A stretch of 64,000 nt of DNA from JACKII01 sp963807085 (GTDB lineage: Bacteria; Pseudomonadota; Alphaproteobacteria; Bin95): positions 62,001-126,000 of the forward strand of contig CAWEBB010000029.1 in NCBI GenBank assembly GCA_963807085.1, in the 5' to 3' direction. Below the pieces are notes generated by a model. The model had not been told where the DNA came from, searched no databases, and saw nothing but the letters and a program-made list of their open reading frames with translations. The first letter of the stretch is position 1. Every line of letters begins with the position of its first letter. Position numbers and translations under genes: made by a program. Shown here in pieces: positions 62,558 to 64,000 of the stretch.

Positions 62558-63547
62558 ATGACCCAAGCCTACTCCAGTCCATCCTATCCGAAATCCGCCG
62601 GCTGGCGGGATTTTCCGCGCTATCCGGACCCGGCCATCGAGACTCTGGACGCTCGCTTCGCCCCTCTCCGGATTTTCTCGGCGGCGGTGGAGCGCCTCTA
62701 TACAGGTTGCCGTTGGGCCGAAGGGCCGGTCTGGTTCGGCGACGGGCGTTACCTGCTCTGGAGCGACATTCCCAACCAGCGCATCCTGAAATGGGAAGAG
62801 GAAACCGGTGAGACCAGCGTCTTCCGCAAGCCCAGCGACTTTGCCAACGGCAACACCCGCGATTGTCAGGGGCGGCTGGTGACCTGCCACCACGCCCGCA
62901 AGCTGACCCGGACCGAATATGACGGCGCCATCACCGTGCTGGCCGATTCCTACGACGGCAAAAAGCTGAACTCACCCAATGACGTAGTGGTAAAGTCCGA
63001 CGGCTCTGTCTGGTTTACCGACCCGGTCTTCGGCATCCTCGGTAACTATGAGGGCAACAAGGCCGAGGCCGAACTCCCCATGTGCGTCTACCGGCTGGAT
63101 CCGGCCACGGGCAACATGACCATTATCGCTGACGATATCGACGGGCCGAACGGCCTCTGCTTCTCCCCGGACGAAAGCATCCTCTATGTGGTCGCCAGCC
63201 GGTCGGAACCAACCCGCACCATCCTCGCCTATGACATGTCCTCAGACGGCAAGAGCGTGCAGAAATCCACCCGCCGCGTGCATATCGACGCGGGGCCGGG
63301 CGGCACGCCGGACGGCATGCGCTGTGACACCGACGGCAATCTGTGGTGTGGCTGGGGCATGGGCTCGGCGGAGCTTGATGGGGTGATGGTGTTCGCGCCG
63401 GACGGTGCCGCCATCGGCCAGATCCGCCTGCCGGAGCGCTGCGCCAATGTCTGCTTTGGCGGGCGCGAGCGCAACCGCCTGTTCATGGCGGCGAGCCAGT
63501 CGCTCTATGCCGTCTATGTGAACGCTCAGGGGGTGGCGGGCGGCTGA
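62558..63547 (+). CDS. SMP-30/gluconolactonase/LRE family protein
   Basis: The 329-residue six-bladed propeller has CRWAEGPVWFGDGRYLLWSDIPN (metal-ligand Glu), KLNSPNDVVVKSDGSVWFTDP (Asn) and DGPNGLCFSPDESILYVV (Asn, Asp), the lactonase metal site. It hydrolyses sugar lactones such as gluconolactone; substrate unknown. The 3' end overlaps the convergent recO by about 20 bases. Confidence 0.9.
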   Translation: MTQAYSSPSYPKSAGWRDFPRYPDPAIETLDARFAPLRIFSAAVERLYTGCRWAEGPVWFGDGRYLLWSDIPNQRILKWEEETGETSVFRKPSDFANGNTRDCQGRLVTCHHARKLTRTEYDGAITVLADSYDGKKLNSPNDVVVKSDGSVWFTDPVFGILGNYEGNKAEAELPMCVYRLDPATGNMTIIADDIDGPNGLCFSPDESILYVVASRSEPTRTILAYDMSSDGKSVQKSTRRVHIDAGPGGTPDGMRCDTDGNLWCGWGMGSAELDGVMVFAPDGAAIGQIRLPERCANVCFGGRERNRLFMAASQSLYAVYVNAQGVAGG

Positions 63548-64000
63548 AACAAATCATCTAACCGGTAGCGGGCAGCGGGCAGGTCTTTGTGGATGGCGCC
63601 AAACGCGTCGCGCTTCAGGAAATGGCCGGTCAGCCGCAAGCCGGCGGCGATGTCGGCATCGTCAAAGTCCGCCGCGCCCACCAGGAAACCGGGGAGGGGC
63701 AGCAGGCGATCGGCCAATTCGCCGGCGCCCTCCCCCGTCACCGCCGCGCCGGTGCGGGGCGAGACATAGGCCAGCCCCTCGGTCGCGCCGGTGCGGGCGC
63801 AGCGGTCAAGCGCCAGACCAAACCCCAGCGCCGACAGCAGCCCCAACTCCCAGGCAATATAGCCGGCGGGCCAGGCATCCGTCTCCAGCATGGCGAGGAA
63901 CGCGGCGAGGCCGTTATAGACGCCCGGCATCGGCTCCCTCTCCGGCAGAACGGAGGCGACGGCGCAGGCCGCCGCGATGGCAGTCAGCCGTCGGCGGTCC
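63526..64000 (-). CDS. recO: DNA repair protein RecO, C-terminal part (window edge)
   Basis: The frame stays open from the right edge (LTAIAAACAVASVLPEREP) into PGVYNGLAAFLAMLE, WPAGYIAWELGLLSALGFGLALDRCA and LAYVSPRTGAAV, the conserved RecO C-terminal pattern, ending at 63526. An ATG at 63930 is internal. The N-terminal OB fold is outside the window. RecO loads RecA with RecF and RecR. Confidence 0.9.
   Translation of the reverse strand, partial: DRRRLTAIAAACAVASVLPEREPMPGVYNGLAAFLAMLETDAWPAGYIAWELGLLSALGFGLALDRCARTGATEGLAYVSPRTGAAVTGEGAGELADRLLPLPGFLVGAADFDDADIAAGLRLTGHFLKRDAFGAIHKDLPAARYRLDDLFQPPATP

Overview
The window is 64 kb of high-GC bacterial chromosome. It most resembles an alphaproteobacterium of the Rhodospirillales type. 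That placement is inferred from gene content and style: a DUF1127 mini-protein, a primase with the cysteine-poor 'SPF..EKTPSF/HCFSSGKHGD' finger, a xerD/AFGP-like/aroK/aroB neighbourhood, fhs, and OpgG/OpgH. No rRNA, tRNA or CRISPR array was found. Most of the window is ordinary chromosome with compact operons. The stretch from about 10.1 to 19 kb is a mobile-element-rich accessory region with several broken genes.

Layout. 1-1.35 kb: the right end of an IS21-type element (istA tail, istB, terminal repeats) inserted into an IS5-type transposase gene. 1.5-4.8 kb: a glycine betaine/proline ABC transporter (proX-proW-proV order on the minus strand), with a terminator-like hairpin after proX. 5.1-8 kb: pterin dehydratase, a small metallopeptidase, DUF924, a membrane protein and a frameshifted SDR. 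8-14 kb: intact hyuA, then an Mrr-type nuclease gene broken by an IS1595 element and a frameshift, then a hyuB carrying about nine frame changes. 14-18.4 kb: an AT-rich island with a second IS1595 copy, a gene it interrupts, a frameshifted LolA-like gene and a complete IS1380-type element. 18.4-19 kb: gene scraps and a palindromic repeat.

19-46 kb: a cytochrome/beta-propeller lyase-like protein, a GFA protein, the opgGH glucan operon, VOC, cupin and SDR enzymes, a PrsT-like TPR protein of PEP-CTERM systems, prs (frameshifted as read), a previously easy-to-miss arfA ribosome-rescue gene with an intrinsic terminator inside its reading frame, TauE, a PH-like membrane protein, divergent cysE/cysK, DUF1127, a serine hydrolase, ghrA, a PEP-CTERM-like secreted protein, ferredoxin-NADP reductase, greA-GFA and carA-carB.

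46-64 kb: yqeY, dnaG, rpoD, a degenerate TauD-like protein, a PNPOx-like protein, a channel/DUF2491/DUF350/DUF1190 envelope cluster (yjfK-yjfL-yjfM-like), fhs, beta-carbonic anhydrase, a free biotinyl domain, xerD with an AFGP-like secreted protein and a small membrane protein, aroK-aroB, an SMP-30 lactonase, and the 3' part of recO running off the right edge.

Single-base frame changes occur in prs, an SDR, lolA-like, mrr and repeatedly in hyuB. Because prs is normally essential, some of these may be sequence errors; this qualifies every frameshift-based pseudogene call here. The observations I rate highest are arfA with its built-in terminator, the doubly disrupted Mrr gene, the PEP-CTERM pieces, and the channel-DUF2491-DUF350-DUF1190 cluster.
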